Source: an uncultured Pseudomonadota bacterium (GTDB taxonomy: Bacteria > Pseudomonadota > Gammaproteobacteria > Steroidobacterales > Steroidobacteraceae). Taken from it: a stretch of DNA of 57,223 nucleotides. A program made the translations under genes and the position numbers. How positions within the stretch are numbered: position 1 is the stretch's first letter; every line of letters begins with the position of its first letter. The notes beneath the pieces were generated by a model. The model did no database searches. It was not told where the DNA came from and saw only the letters and a list, made by a program, of their open reading frames with translations. Of this stretch, positions 9,200 through 18,114 are shown piece by piece. Location: positions 1-57,223 of the forward strand of contig CAIOZU010000050.1 in the NCBI GenBank assembly GCA_903862885.1, read 5' to 3'.

Positions 9200-10165
9200 A
9201 TGCGGGGAACATCAGCGACAGTTGTCGTCAGTGGAGAGGCCATCGGGCGCTATGGCTTTGGCGAGGGGCATCCGTTCGGTACCGATCGGCAAGACGCCTT
9301 TTTAGCGGTTTTGCGCTCTTCTGGGCTTGAGTCTCAGGTGTTGATGCGGGCCCCACGTCTCGCCACACGGGCGGAGCTGGAGAGCTTTCACACCCCGGCG
9401 TTTGTGGATTTCGTGGCGTCGCGCTCGGCGTCTGGCACCGGCTACTTAGATCGTGGCGATACCCCCGCCTTTGTCGGCGTGTATGAAGCCGCCAGCGCGG
9501 TCGTGGGGGCGGCCCTCGTCGCGTTGGAGGCCATCATGGGGGGTGAGGCGCAGCGTGGCTTCGTGCCGATTGCGGGCCTTCACCATGCAGGTCGGGGTCA
9601 TGCCGCTGGATTTTGTGTATTCAATGACTGTGGCGTGGTGATCGAACAACTGCGGCAGCGCTACGGCGTGCGTCGGATTGCCTACATTGACATCGACGCG
9701 CACCATGGGGATGGTGTTTTTTATGCTTTTGAAGCGGATCCAGATCTGCGTTTTGCGGATCTGCACGAGGACGGTCGCTTTCTTTATCCAGGAACGGGCG
9801 CGGTCGAGGAGACAGGGCGGGGGCCTGCGTTAGGCACCAAGTTAAATATCCCTCTCGCCCCGGGGTCGGATGATGAGGTGTTTCGGCACGCATGGTCCCG
9901 GGTGGAGGACTATTTACAGGACAAGCCACCTGAGTTTCTGCTGCTGCAGTGTGGTGCGGACAGTGTGGGGGGTGATCCAATCACCCATCTACGCTTCACG
10001 GAAGAGGCGCACGCACTGGCTGCTGCGCGACTGGCTGTGCTTGCCGATCGGTACTGTCTGGGTCGTGTCTTAGCCTTGGGTGGTGGGGGCTATAGTCGGG
10101 AAAATATAGGCCGAGCATGGACGCGCGTGGTGAAAAGCTTCGTGGATCATGGGTCGGCGGTCTAG
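9200..10165 (+). CDS. Histone deacetylase / acetylpolyamine amidohydrolase-like hydrolase
   Basis: Zinc-dependent deacetylase fold, 321 residues. The catalytic His pair is in GLHHAGRGHAAGF. Zinc ligands are the Asp and His of DIDAHHGDG and the Asp of CGADS. The GHPFGTDR block near the N-terminus and the GGGGYS block near the C-terminus are conserved. The substrate cannot be told from sequence; acetylated lysine, polyamines and acetoin-linked roles are all known for this superfamily. The Shine-Dalgarno before the ATG at 9200 is weak, so the start is less certain than the fold. Confidence 0.88.
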   Translation: MRGTSATVVVSGEAIGRYGFGEGHPFGTDRQDAFLAVLRSSGLESQVLMRAPRLATRAELESFHTPAFVDFVASRSASGTGYLDRGDTPAFVGVYEAASAVVGAALVALEAIMGGEAQRGFVPIAGLHHAGRGHAAGFCVFNDCGVVIEQLRQRYGVRRIAYIDIDAHHGDGVFYAFEADPDLRFADLHEDGRFLYPGTGAVEETGRGPALGTKLNIPLAPGSDDEVFRHAWSRVEDYLQDKPPEFLLLQCGADSVGGDPITHLRFTEEAHALAAARLAVLADRYCLGRVLALGGGGYSRENIGRAWTRVVKSFVDHGSAV

Positions 10166-10261
10166 CGGGTGTATACGGATGTGTGTTTAGCGGCTTGAGT
10201 TCGCTAGAATCAGCAGTTCTGGCTCGATGGTCGGGCTGTCTATCACGGGATGTTTCTACTC

Positions 10262-11569
10262 ATGTTTGATTCGAAAATGACGATCGCCGCCTACGATCCC
10301 GAGCTCTCGGCTGCTATGACGGCCGAGCGTCAACGCCAGGAAGATCATATTGAATTGATTGCGTCTGAGAATTACGCCAGTCCGCGAGTTCTTGAGGCTC
10401 AGGGATCCGTGCTCACCAATAAGTATGCTGAGGGTTATCCGGGTAAGCGCTATTACGGTGGTTGTGAGAATGTCGACGTCGCAGAGCAATTGGCCATCGA
10501 TCGCCTCAAGGTGCTGTTTGGTGCGAGCTACGCCAATGTTCAGCCACATTCAGGTTCGCAAGCAAATGCGGCCGTGTATTTTGCATTGCTTAAAGCGGGC
10601 GAGACGATGCTTGGGATGAGCCTTGATCATGGTGGCCACTTAACGCATGGCTCCAAAGTGAATTTTTCAGGTAAGTTTTTTAATGCGATCAGTTATGGGA
10701 TTCGCCAAGATACCGGTGAAATTGACTATGAGCAGGTGGAACGTCTGGCGTTGGAACATCGACCCAAGCTGATAGTGGCCGGTTTTTCAGCCTATTCTCG
10801 GGTGATTGATTGGGCGCGGTTCCGACAAATCGCAGACTCAGTGAATGCATACTTCATGGTTGATATGGCGCATGTGTCTGGCTTGTGTGCGGCTGGCGTC
10901 TATCCAAACCCACTGCCGCATGCTCACGTGGTGACTTCAACAACACATAAGACTCTACGCGGTCCGCGTGGCGGCATCATTTTGTCGAATGCCGGCGAAG
11001 AGTTGACCAAGAAGTTTAATTCGATGGTGTTTCCCGGCACTCAGGGCGGCCCGCTCATGCATGTGATCGCTGCCAAAGCGGTGGCCTTTAAAGAGGCATT
11101 GGAGCCTGAATTTAAGCTGTATCAGCAGCAGGTGGTCGCGAATGCCCGTGCGATGGCGGCGGCGTTTATGCAGCGCGGTGTCAATGTGGTCTCTGGTGGC
11201 ACTGATAATCATTTGTTCTTGTTGGACTTGGTGGCTAAAAACGTGACGGGCAAGGATGCGGATGCGGCTTTAGGCGCTGCACACATCACGGTGAACAAGA
11301 ACGCGGTTCCCAACGACCCCAGGCCGCCGATGATCACCAGTGGCTTGCGCATCGGCACGCCCGCCGTGACCACACGTGGCTTCAAGGAGGCTGAGGTGGT
11401 GCAGTTGGCTGGCTGGATTTGTGACTTGATTGATAGCTTAGCGGCGCGTGCTCACATGGGCAGTGCGGACGGTAAGGGGGGTGTGACCGCTGAGGATGCC
11501 GTTATTCGCCGTGTGCGCCTGGAAGTGGAGGCGATCTGTCGCCGCTTCCCCGTGTACGGCGCAGTGTGA
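10262..11569 (+). CDS. glyA: Serine hydroxymethyltransferase
   Basis: PLP enzyme converting serine and tetrahydrofolate to glycine and methylene-THF, feeding purine and thymidylate synthesis. Hallmarks are [35 protein letters not shown] and the PLP-lysine motif [13 protein letters not shown] prefer the ATG at 10262, which gives [12 protein letters not shown] like family N-termini and has a GGGA element about 10 nt upstream; the ATG at 10250 has no spaced Shine-Dalgarno. It lies 24 bp before nrdR and likely heads nrdR-ribD-ribE. Confidence 0.97.
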   Translation: MFDSKMTIAAYDPELSAAMTAERQRQEDHIELIASENYASPRVLEAQGSVLTNKYAEGYPGKRYYGGCENVDVAEQLAIDRLKVLFGASYANVQPHSGSQANAAVYFALLKAGETMLGMSLDHGGHLTHGSKVNFSGKFFNAISYGIRQDTGEIDYEQVERLALEHRPKLIVAGFSAYSRVIDWARFRQIADSVNAYFMVDMAHVSGLCAAGVYPNPLPHAHVVTSTTHKTLRGPRGGIILSNAGEELTKKFNSMVFPGTQGGPLMHVIAAKAVAFKEALEPEFKLYQQQVVANARAMAAAFMQRGVNVVSGGTDNHLFLLDLVAKNVTGKDADAALGAAHITVNKNAVPNDPRPPMITSGLRIGTPAVTTRGFKEAEVVQLAGWICDLIDSLAARAHMGSADGKGGVTAEDAVIRRVRLEVEAICRRFPVYGAV

Positions 11570-11593
11570 CGCGGCAGGCATTAAGGAGCGCTC

Positions 11594-12121
11594 GTGTACT
11601 GCCCTTTCTGCGGACACGTTGAAACGAAGGTCACTGACTCGCGTTTGGCCGCTGAGGGCGAGCAGATTCGCCGGCGTCGTGAGTGTTTATCGTGCGGCGA
11701 GCGTTTCACGACGTTTGAGTCTGCTGAATTGGTGATGCCGCAGATTGTCAAAGCCGATGGTACGCGTGAGCCTTTTGACCAAGCGAAGTTGCGCAGCGGC
11801 ATGCAGAAAGCCTTGGAGAAAAGGCCGGTCGGCAATGAAGGCATCGATGCGGCGTTGGCGCATATCGGTCATAAACTTCGCAGTCTTGGTGAGCGTGAAG
11901 TGCCTTCTCGCCTGCTAGGTGAGTTGGTGATGGAGGAACTTCGCCACCTCGACGAGGTGGCCTATGTGCGCTTCGCCTCGGTATACCGTAGTTTTCAAGA
12001 TGTCGCTGCCTTCCATGAGGAAATTCTCAAGCTGCAACAGGGTCGCGGTGCCAGCACGCTCAATCAGTTGTCGTTTTTGGAAGGCAGTGGCGACGCGAAT
12101 CTCGTTAAGAAGAAACCTTGA
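11594..12121 (+). CDS. nrdR: Transcriptional repressor NrdR
   Basis: ATP-cone repressor of ribonucleotide reductase genes. The N-terminal zinc ribbon has CPFC and CLSC pairs, with [17 protein letters not shown] joining it to the ATP-cone. At 175 residues it is slightly longer than usual. It uses a GTG start at 11594 with AAGGAG about 6 nt upstream. Its stop overlaps the ribD ATG by one base (TGATG). The order glyA-nrdR-ribD is common in gammaproteobacteria. I saw no clear NrdR box in this window. Confidence 0.97.
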   Translation: MYCPFCGHVETKVTDSRLAAEGEQIRRRRECLSCGERFTTFESAELVMPQIVKADGTREPFDQAKLRSGMQKALEKRPVGNEGIDAALAHIGHKLRSLGEREVPSRLLGELVMEELRHLDEVAYVRFASVYRSFQDVAAFHEEILKLQQGRGASTLNQLSFLEGSGDANLVKKKP

Positions 12122-13230
12122 TGAACGTCTTTAGCGGGCTCGATCATGAGTATATGGCGCGCGCGCTGACGCTGGCGGCTCGCGGTCTGTATTCCACAGA
12201 CCCTAATCCGCGAGTCGGGTGCGTGTTGGTGCGCAATGGGGAAATGGTGGGTGAAGGCTTTCACGCAAAGGCGGGTGATGCGCATGCGGAAGTGCAGGCG
12301 CTGAGTGTCGCCGGCGCGCGTGCGCGAGGTGCTACCGCTTATGTGACCTTGGAGCCTTGTTCACATCAGGGCCGTACCGGCCCCTGCACAGACGCGTTGA
12401 TTGCGGCTGGTATTGCTCGTGTGGTGTATGCCAGTGCAGATCCTAATCCGCACGTATCTGGTGGTGGCGCTGCCCGTTTACAAGCGTCTGGCATCAGCGT
12501 CGCTACCGGTCTTTTAGCGGCGTCTTGCGAGGCGCTTAATGTCGGATTCTTTGCGCGACACCGGCGGGGTCTGCCCTGGGTGCGAGTCAAGTTGGCTGCC
12601 AGCTTAGATGGGCGTACAGCCTTGGCGAATGGGCAGAGCCGGTGGTTAACAGGGGAGGCCGCGCGTGCGGATGTGCACACGTGGCGAGCACGCTCCAGTG
12701 CCATTCTCACGGGCGCGGGCACCATTAAGCAGGATGATCCGCGGCTGACGGTGCGCGATGACTCATTAGCGTTGCTTGGTCGTCAGCCGTTGCGAGTGGT
12801 GCTGGATCGTGCATTGCAGGTGTCACCAGCCGCTCGCTTATTTCAGGAGCCAGGGCCTATTCTACTGATCACGGAAAGCCAAGATCACACAGCGATCAAA
12901 GCCATTGAGGTGTGTGGCGCTGAAGTGATGGTCTTGACGGCGGGCAGTGGGTTGCGTGCTGTATTGCATGAGCTCGCTCGTCGTGATTGCAATGAGGTAT
13001 GGGTGGAAGCTGGTGCGAAACTGGCTGGTCTTTTTCTGCAAAGTGCTTTGGTCGATGAGTTTATTGTGTATCTTGCGCCGCACTTGCTCGGTCAAGATGC
13101 AAAGCCGCTGGCTGTCTTGCCGATGCTGGATGACTTGCAGCATCGTTGGCAATTTCGCTATCAGGATGTGCGCGCTATCGGAGCGGATCTGCGCTTGTCT
13201 CTTGTGCCCGTTCAGTCTGGAGAGTCTTGA
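12121..13230 (+). CDS. ribD: Bifunctional riboflavin deaminase/reductase RibD
   Basis: Catalyses the second and third steps of riboflavin synthesis from the GTP cyclohydrolase II product. The N-terminal CDA-type deaminase carries its zinc site as His55 and Glu57 (HAE), Cys80 and Cys89 (PCSHQGRTGPC). The C-terminal reductase begins near WVRVKLAASLDGRTA and has GAGTIKQDDPRLTVR. It is 369 residues from the ATG at 12121, with one-base overlaps on both sides (nrdR and ribE), suggesting tight coupling. Confidence 0.97.
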   Translation: MNVFSGLDHEYMARALTLAARGLYSTDPNPRVGCVLVRNGEMVGEGFHAKAGDAHAEVQALSVAGARARGATAYVTLEPCSHQGRTGPCTDALIAAGIARVVYASADPNPHVSGGGAARLQASGISVATGLLAASCEALNVGFFARHRRGLPWVRVKLAASLDGRTALANGQSRWLTGEAARADVHTWRARSSAILTGAGTIKQDDPRLTVRDDSLALLGRQPLRVVLDRALQVSPAARLFQEPGPILLITESQDHTAIKAIEVCGAEVMVLTAGSGLRAVLHELARRDCNEVWVEAGAKLAGLFLQSALVDEFIVYLAPHLLGQDAKPLAVLPMLDDLQHRWQFRYQDVRAIGADLRLSLVPVQSGES

Positions 13231-13823
13231 TGTTTACAGGCATCGTACAGGCGGTGGGTATGGTGGCGGCAATTACCCAGAACGGGGGTGATGTCACTCT
13301 ATTCATTGAGGCGTCTGAGTTGGGTCTGGCGGATGCGGTAGTAGGTGACAGCATTGCCATCGCCGGTGTCTGCTTGACGGTCACGCGTCTTGAGCAGGGT
13401 GGCTTTTCTGCCGACGTGTCTAACGAGACGTTGGCCTGTACGACGCTGGGGCAGTTAGTAGAGGGGTCGCCGATTAACCTAGAAAAAGCCTTGCGAGCGG
13501 GGCAGCCGTTGGGAGGGCATTATGTCACGGGGCACGTGGATGGTTTGGCGGTGCTGCGATCAGCTCGTGACGATGGCCGGTCAACGCGATTGTTGTTCGA
13601 ATTGCCAGCGCATCTGTCGCGCTATATGGCAACCAAAGGTTCGGTGACGATCGAGGGCGTGAGTTTAACGGTCAATGAAGTGGTTGCTCATACTTTTGGT
13701 GTCAACTTGATTCCACACACGCAAGCAGTCACGACGCTCGGCGCTTTGCAGGTGGGCGATTCTGTGAATGTAGAAATTGATATTATCGCGCGATACGTGG
13801 AGCGACTGATCAGCGCTCGCTAG
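13230..13823 (+). CDS. ribE: Riboflavin synthase alpha chain
   Basis: Dismutates two 6,7-dimethyl-8-ribityllumazine molecules to riboflavin. It has two lumazine-binding half-domains: MFTGIVQAVG with GVCLTV in the first, and GGHYVTGHVDG with GVSLTVN in the second. Its 197 residues are typical. The true start is the ATG at 13230, one base into the ribD stop; the reading frame extends further upstream but lacks the family start. Confidence 0.97.
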   Translation: MFTGIVQAVGMVAAITQNGGDVTLFIEASELGLADAVVGDSIAIAGVCLTVTRLEQGGFSADVSNETLACTTLGQLVEGSPINLEKALRAGQPLGGHYVTGHVDGLAVLRSARDDGRSTRLLFELPAHLSRYMATKGSVTIEGVSLTVNEVVAHTFGVNLIPHTQAVTTLGALQVGDSVNVEIDIIARYVERLISAR

Positions 13824-13873
13824 TTGAGGCCAGCAACGCCTCATGACCATCCTGATGCTGTGTTTGGACGGAT

Positions 13874-14353
13874 TCAGGTCGGCCCGGCGGACCGTATCAG
13901 CGCAAGATCCCGTTCAAGGCGCAAGGCGTCTTCGTGATCTTGGTAGTAGCCGCGTACCCAGTCCGTTTGTTGGTAGCCTAGCGCCTTATAGAAAGCTTGA
14001 CCGGATGTGTTGTTAGCGCGCACCTCGAGACGGATGCGGAAGGTGCCCGCGGTACATGCTGTTTCTTCCAGCCAGTGCAGTAATTGGCGGCCAATACCTT
14101 GGCGCTGATAAATAGACTCAACCGCCAACAGATTGAGATGGGCGGCGTCATCGCCATATTGCATGATGGCGAAACCAGCGAGGCTGCCGCCCAAGCGCGC
14201 GGTCAACACCACATGATCCGCGTGTTGGCGAGCGCGCTCAATTCGCGATTCTGTCCATTGTGGTTGCAGACCGGCTTCAACGAGCCGCCGAGACATAGCA
14301 GCTAACAAGGCGGCGTCATGGCGGCGAGCGAGGGCGATGGTGGGGGTGGCCAT
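13874..14353 (-). CDS. rimI: GNAT N-acetyltransferase, RimI-like
   Basis: RimI-type enzymes acetylate the N-terminus of ribosomal protein S18 and relatives. The 159-residue protein has the acetyl-CoA loop in YQRQGIGRQLLHWLE and the LEVRANNTSGQAFYKALGY block typical of RimI. I start it at the ATG at 14353 (MATPTIALARRHD); the longer frame upstream has no family similarity. It is the only minus-strand gene inside the rib block. A general GNAT assignment is firmer than the RimI name. Confidence 0.85.
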   Translation of the reverse strand: MATPTIALARRHDAALLAAMSRRLVEAGLQPQWTESRIERARQHADHVVLTARLGGSLAGFAIMQYGDDAAHLNLLAVESIYQRQGIGRQLLHWLEETACTAGTFRIRLEVRANNTSGQAFYKALGYQQTDWVRGYYQDHEDALRLERDLALIRSAGPT

Positions 14354-14498
14354 GCGTCTATTGTCGGTGCTTAGGCGGGTGTCGTCGAGCCGCGCGATTG
14401 GCGGACGCTGTGGGTGCGACCCAGTGATCGCCGAGTGCGTGAGGAATCGGTAGCATAGGCCCTTCGGTAGGGGAGCGTTGACCATAACGGGGAGAGCT

Positions 14499-14885
14499 AT
14501 GGCGGGATCGCGTGTGAGTGCATCGGGCGCTCGGCTGGTGTATCGCACCGGGACCGGTCGGTTGTGCCCGCATTGTCAGCAATCAATGGCGACCTGTCGC
14601 TGTGGTAAGCAGCCAAAGCCCGCCGCGGTGACCGCTGGGGTCACGACCGGCCCTGTGCGGGTGGGCCGCCAGACGCAAGGACGGGGCGGTAAGGGGGTGA
14701 CCGTGATCAGCGGTCTTAATCTCGCTCAAGCGGCGCTTGAGGGTCTTGCAAAAGAGCTTAAAAGCCGCTGCGGCAGTGGGGGTCGGGTGGTGGGGGGAGT
14801 CATTGAAATTCAGGGAGAACATCGGGATACCCTGGTGGCCGAACTCGCCCGGCGCGGCGTGGTGGCCAAACGCGCTGGCGGCTGA
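14499..14885 (+). CDS. yciH: SUI1/eIF1-like translation factor (YciH family)
   Basis: Bacterial homologue of eIF1, proposed to affect initiation fidelity. The 128-residue protein has a Cys pair (LCPHC) and a C-x-C (ATCRCGK) at the N-terminus, a variable linker, then a SUI1 domain with GRGGKGVTVISGL, GSGGRVVGGVIEIQGEH and a VVAKRAGG tail. The ATG at 14499 follows a GGGGAG element; a TTG at 14478 is less likely. It is 53 bp upstream of ribBA. Confidence 0.9.
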   Translation: MAGSRVSASGARLVYRTGTGRLCPHCQQSMATCRCGKQPKPAAVTAGVTTGPVRVGRQTQGRGGKGVTVISGLNLAQAALEGLAKELKSRCGSGGRVVGGVIEIQGEHRDTLVAELARRGVVAKRAGG

Positions 14886-14938
14886 TCGAGGCGTCCCTGC
14901 TACACTGACGGACCCTCGATCATGGATCCGTTGCCGTC

Positions 14939-16039
14939 ATGTCCAGCTTTGATTCGATTGACGATATTTTGGTGGATCTCGCCGCGGGCCGTATGGTCAT
15001 CGTGGTGGATGATGAAGACCGCGAGAATGAGGGCGATCTCTTGATGGCAGCCAGCGCGGTTCGCCCTGAAGATATTAACTTCATGGCACGCTTTGGCCGT
15101 GGTCTGATTTGTCTCACTTTAACGCGCGAGCGTTGCCGAGAACTGCGCTTGCCATTGATGGTCTCGAGCACCCATGAGCAGCATCGGACCAATTTCACCA
15201 TTTCGATTGAGGCGGCGGAGGGCGTCACGACTGGCATCTCGGCGCATGATCGCGCCCACACGGTGCGTACCGCCGTGCGAATCGATGCGCGTCCACAGGA
15301 TCTGCGCCAGCCAGGACACATCTTTCCGTTGATGGCCCATCCAGGTGGCGTGTTAACGCGTGCGGGCCACACTGAGGCGGGCTGCGATCTTGCGCGACTC
15401 GCGGGACTTGAGCCGGCGGCGGTGATCGTCGAGGTGCTCAACGAAGATGGCACCATGGCGCGTCGCAAGGACCTAGAGGTGTTTGCCAAGACCCATGGAC
15501 TGAAGATCGGCACGATTGCCGACTTGATTCGCTATCGATTGACCCGTGAGCGCTCAGTGGAGCGCATCGAAGACCGCATGGTCGATACTGAGTTCGGTGC
15601 GTTTAGATTGATGTGTTATGAAGATCACGTGAATCGCAATGTGCATTTGGCCTTGGTGCGTGGCACATTGAACGAGAGCAAGCCACCGTTGGTGCGCGTC
15701 CAGCTCGCCGAAACCTTGCGTGATTTAGTCGGTGTTAAAGCGCCGGAATTGGGGCGACCGATGCGTGATGCATTGCGACGCATCGCTGAAGAAGATAATG
15801 GTGTGCTGGTGCTCTTAAGAAGCGAAGAGCAGCCGATTGACTTGATCGAGAGCGTACGCGGTCTCGGCAAAGAGTCCCGTGAGCGCGGTCCGGTGCTCAG
15901 AACCTATGGCATCGGCGCGCAGATTTTGAAAGATTTGGGTGTATCGACGATGAGAGTCTTGTCAGCGCCTCGTCAGCTGCAGGGCTTGGCTGCGTTTGGA
16001 TTAACGATCACTGAATATGTCGATGCAGCGATTGAGTAA
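14939..16039 (+). CDS. ribBA: 3,4-dihydroxy-2-butanone-4-phosphate synthase with degenerate GTP cyclohydrolase II domain
   Basis: The N-terminal half (about 1-200) makes the four-carbon riboflavin precursor from ribulose 5-phosphate; DDEDRENEGDL, THEQHRTNFT and GHTEAGCDL are intact. The C-terminal half resembles GTP cyclohydrolase II and keeps RTYGIGAQIL. The segment aligning with the zinc site, normally GECLTGD followed by LRCDCG, has no cysteine here (QLAETLRDLV onward). Cyclohydrolase activity is therefore unlikely and a separate ribA is expected elsewhere. RibB with a dead RibA-like domain is known in gammaproteobacteria. Confidence 0.95.
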   Translation: MSSFDSIDDILVDLAAGRMVIVVDDEDRENEGDLLMAASAVRPEDINFMARFGRGLICLTLTRERCRELRLPLMVSSTHEQHRTNFTISIEAAEGVTTGISAHDRAHTVRTAVRIDARPQDLRQPGHIFPLMAHPGGVLTRAGHTEAGCDLARLAGLEPAAVIVEVLNEDGTMARRKDLEVFAKTHGLKIGTIADLIRYRLTRERSVERIEDRMVDTEFGAFRLMCYEDHVNRNVHLALVRGTLNESKPPLVRVQLAETLRDLVGVKAPELGRPMRDALRRIAEEDNGVLVLLRSEEQPIDLIESVRGLGKESRERGPVLRTYGIGAQILKDLGVSTMRVLSAPRQLQGLAAFGLTITEYVDAAIE

Positions 16040-16062
16040 CTGTTGAGTGAGGAGATGTCAGT

Positions 16063-16539
16063 ATGACGGCCATTAAAACAACTGAGGCGGACCTGTTGGC
16101 CCGCGACATTCGAGTCGCCATCGTGGCCGCCCGATTTAACCGTCTCGTGGTGGATCGACTGGTAGATGGCGTGATCGATGCGTTGGTGCGACACGGCGCG
16201 AATGACAAAAGTCTCGAGTTGGTTTGGGTGCCTGGTGCATTTGAAATGCCGTTAGCCGTGAAAAAACTGGCACAGAGCCGGCGTTTTGACGCCATTGTGG
16301 CGGTGGGTGCAGTGATCAAAGGAGAGACGGCGCATTTTGATTTTGTGGCGGGTGAGTGCACCTCCGGAATTGCTCGCGCCAGTCTGGAGAGTGGTGTGCC
16401 GGTAGGCTTCGGTGTTTTGACGTGCGAGAGTCTTGAGCAGGCGCTTGATCGGGCGGGCGGTAAGGCGGGCAATAAGGGCGCAGATGCGGCACTTGCGGCG
16501 CTCGAGATGGCTAATCTAATCAAACGATTGGAAGCGTAG
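16063..16539 (+). CDS. ribH: 6,7-dimethyl-8-ribityllumazine synthase
   Basis: Condenses 3,4-dihydroxybutanone 4-phosphate with the ribitylamino pyrimidine to give lumazine, the substrate of RibE. The 158-residue protein has VAARFN near the N-terminus, WVPGAFEMPLA, VAVGAVIKGETAHFDFV and FGVLTCE. GGAG lies about 8 nt before the ATG. It follows ribBA by 23 bp and precedes nusB by one base. Confidence 0.98.
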   Translation: MTAIKTTEADLLARDIRVAIVAARFNRLVVDRLVDGVIDALVRHGANDKSLELVWVPGAFEMPLAVKKLAQSRRFDAIVAVGAVIKGETAHFDFVAGECTSGIARASLESGVPVGFGVLTCESLEQALDRAGGKAGNKGADAALAALEMANLIKRLEA

Positions 16540-16540
16540 C

Positions 16541-16990
16541 GTGGCCCGTGAAAACCAAGCCCGTGAGTTGTCTCGCGCTCGTCGAGCGACCCGCAAGGTA
16601 TTGGTGCAAGCGCTCTATCAATTGCAGCTCGCAGAGCAGCCTTGGCAGGACATTTATCAACAGTACGTCGCCGATCCCGATTCGGCTGGCTCCGACCCTG
16701 AGTATCTTAAAGAACTGTTGATGTACATTGCGACGGAGCGCGAGGCCTTGAATGTGACGCTTGCACGCTACTCAGATATTTTGCCTGAGCGTCTTGATCC
16801 GATAGAGCATGGTATTTTGTGGATTGCTTTGTACGAACTACAGCAGCGCTTGGATGTGCCGTTTAGGGTGGCGATCAGCGAGGCAGTCGAGTTGACCAAG
16901 CGCTTTGGTGCGACCGATGGTCATAAGTTCGTCAACGGGGTTCTTGACCGGGCAGCGTCCGAGCTGCGTCCGGGCGAACGGGGCCAGTGA
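16541..16990 (+). CDS. nusB: Transcription antitermination factor NusB
   Basis: RNA-binding partner of NusE (S10) in rRNA antitermination. The 149-residue all-helical protein has the early ARRATRKVLVQALYQ and the C-terminal AVELTKRFGATDGHKFVNG blocks. It uses a GTG start at 16541, one base after the ribH stop, so translation is probably coupled. The order ribH-nusB-thiL is widely conserved. Confidence 0.97.
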   Translation: MARENQARELSRARRATRKVLVQALYQLQLAEQPWQDIYQQYVADPDSAGSDPEYLKELLMYIATEREALNVTLARYSDILPERLDPIEHGILWIALYELQQRLDVPFRVAISEAVELTKRFGATDGHKFVNGVLDRAASELRPGERGQ

Positions 16991-17000
16991 GTTTGCCGCC

Positions 17001-17963
17001 GTGGGCGAATTTGAATTGATCGATCGATTTTTTAAGCGCTTAGGCGCATCTCGGGATGATGTGATGCTCGGTGTGGGCGACGATGCGGCGCTGCTCGCCG
17101 TGCCGATTGATCATGAGCTCGTCGCGTGCGTGGATACGCTGGTGCAAGGCCGTCATTTCCCGAGCTCAACGCGTGCCGATGATATTGGCTGGCGCTCACT
17201 TGCTGTCAATTTATCTGATCTGGCTGCCATGGGGGCGGTACCCGCGTGGGCAACCCTTGCATTGACTGTACCGGCCGCCGATGAGGAGTGGCTCGAGGGT
17301 TTCGCCATGGGTTTTGATGCCATCGCGAAGGCCCATCACGTGTCGTTGGTTGGTGGTGATACCACGCGTGGGCCGCTCACTGTGACGGTGCAGGCCATGG
17401 GATTCGTACCGCAGGGCGCCGCACTGCGTCGCCGCGGCGCCACTGTCGGGGACTTGTTGTATATCACCGGCTGGCCGGGTGACGCCGCGGCTGGCCTCGC
17501 CTTGATCGAGGGGCGCCTGCCGGGACAGGGCGCCTATCGCGGTGCGCTTGAACATAAATTCAGGCGACCGGAGCCGCGAGTGGCTTTTGGGCAGCGGCTG
17601 CGTGGTGTGGCCAGTGCCTGCATGGATGTGTCGGATGGCTTGGGACAAGATCTCGGTCGTTTAGTCGCCGCCAGCGGCGTAGGCGCTGTGTTGCGGGCCT
17701 CTGAGTTGCCTCTGTCGCAGGCCTTGTTTGCCTTAGCGGGTGAGCAGGGCGCGCGCGACTTCGCGTTGGGCGGTGGCGATGACTATGAGTTGCTATTTAC
17801 TGTGCCGCCTAGCCGGCGAGCCGGACTGGCGCGGGCCATGGCGACGGCCGGCGCACCGGCCTGTCACTGTATTGGTGAGATCACCGCGGGTCGTGGCGTC
17901 CGCCTAGTCAGTGACCGAGGAGACTTGCCGGTACCGCGCGGTTGGGATCCATTTTCCGGCTGA
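17001..17963 (+). CDS. thiL: Thiamine-monophosphate kinase
   Basis: ATP-dependent phosphorylation of thiamine monophosphate to the active diphosphate. PurM/AIRS fold of 320 residues with GVGDDAALL, CVDTLVQGRHF, VNLSDLAAMGA, GGDTTRGP, MDVSDGLGQDL and GGGDDYELLF. I chose the GTG at 17001, giving MGEFELIDRFF like family starts; the open frame upstream overlaps nusB. No clear Shine-Dalgarno precedes this start, so coupling to nusB translation is plausible. Confidence 0.96.
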   Translation: MGEFELIDRFFKRLGASRDDVMLGVGDDAALLAVPIDHELVACVDTLVQGRHFPSSTRADDIGWRSLAVNLSDLAAMGAVPAWATLALTVPAADEEWLEGFAMGFDAIAKAHHVSLVGGDTTRGPLTVTVQAMGFVPQGAALRRRGATVGDLLYITGWPGDAAAGLALIEGRLPGQGAYRGALEHKFRRPEPRVAFGQRLRGVASACMDVSDGLGQDLGRLVAASGVGAVLRASELPLSQALFALAGEQGARDFALGGGDDYELLFTVPPSRRAGLARAMATAGAPACHCIGEITAGRGVRLVSDRGDLPVPRGWDPFSG

Positions 17964-17977
17964 CAGCGACACGTGGT

Positions 17978-18002
17978 CTGTGAAGCGGGATGCGCTTCAC
18001 AG
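17978..18002 (+). terminator. 10-bp perfect hairpin after thiL, no U tract
   Basis: CTGTGAAGCG and its exact complement flank a 5-nt GGATG loop, 15 bp after the thiL stop. The position suggests an operon-end or mRNA-stabilising structure. The sequence after it is not T-rich, so classical intrinsic termination is not supported. Confidence 0.45.
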
Positions 18003-18114
18003 TCGATGAACCCCACCCTCTTTATGCTCTGTGCGCTTGTCACTGCGACTGCATGCTTCAGTCGATTACTCATTGCAGTCTCCATCCGAGTCCACCTGAT
18101 TGAAAGGGGTTTCT

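Noticed and set aside
14354-14938. FMN riboswitch upstream of the SUI1/ribBA block
   Set aside because: The conserved RFN blocks are absent and the spacer before ribBA is only 53 bp.
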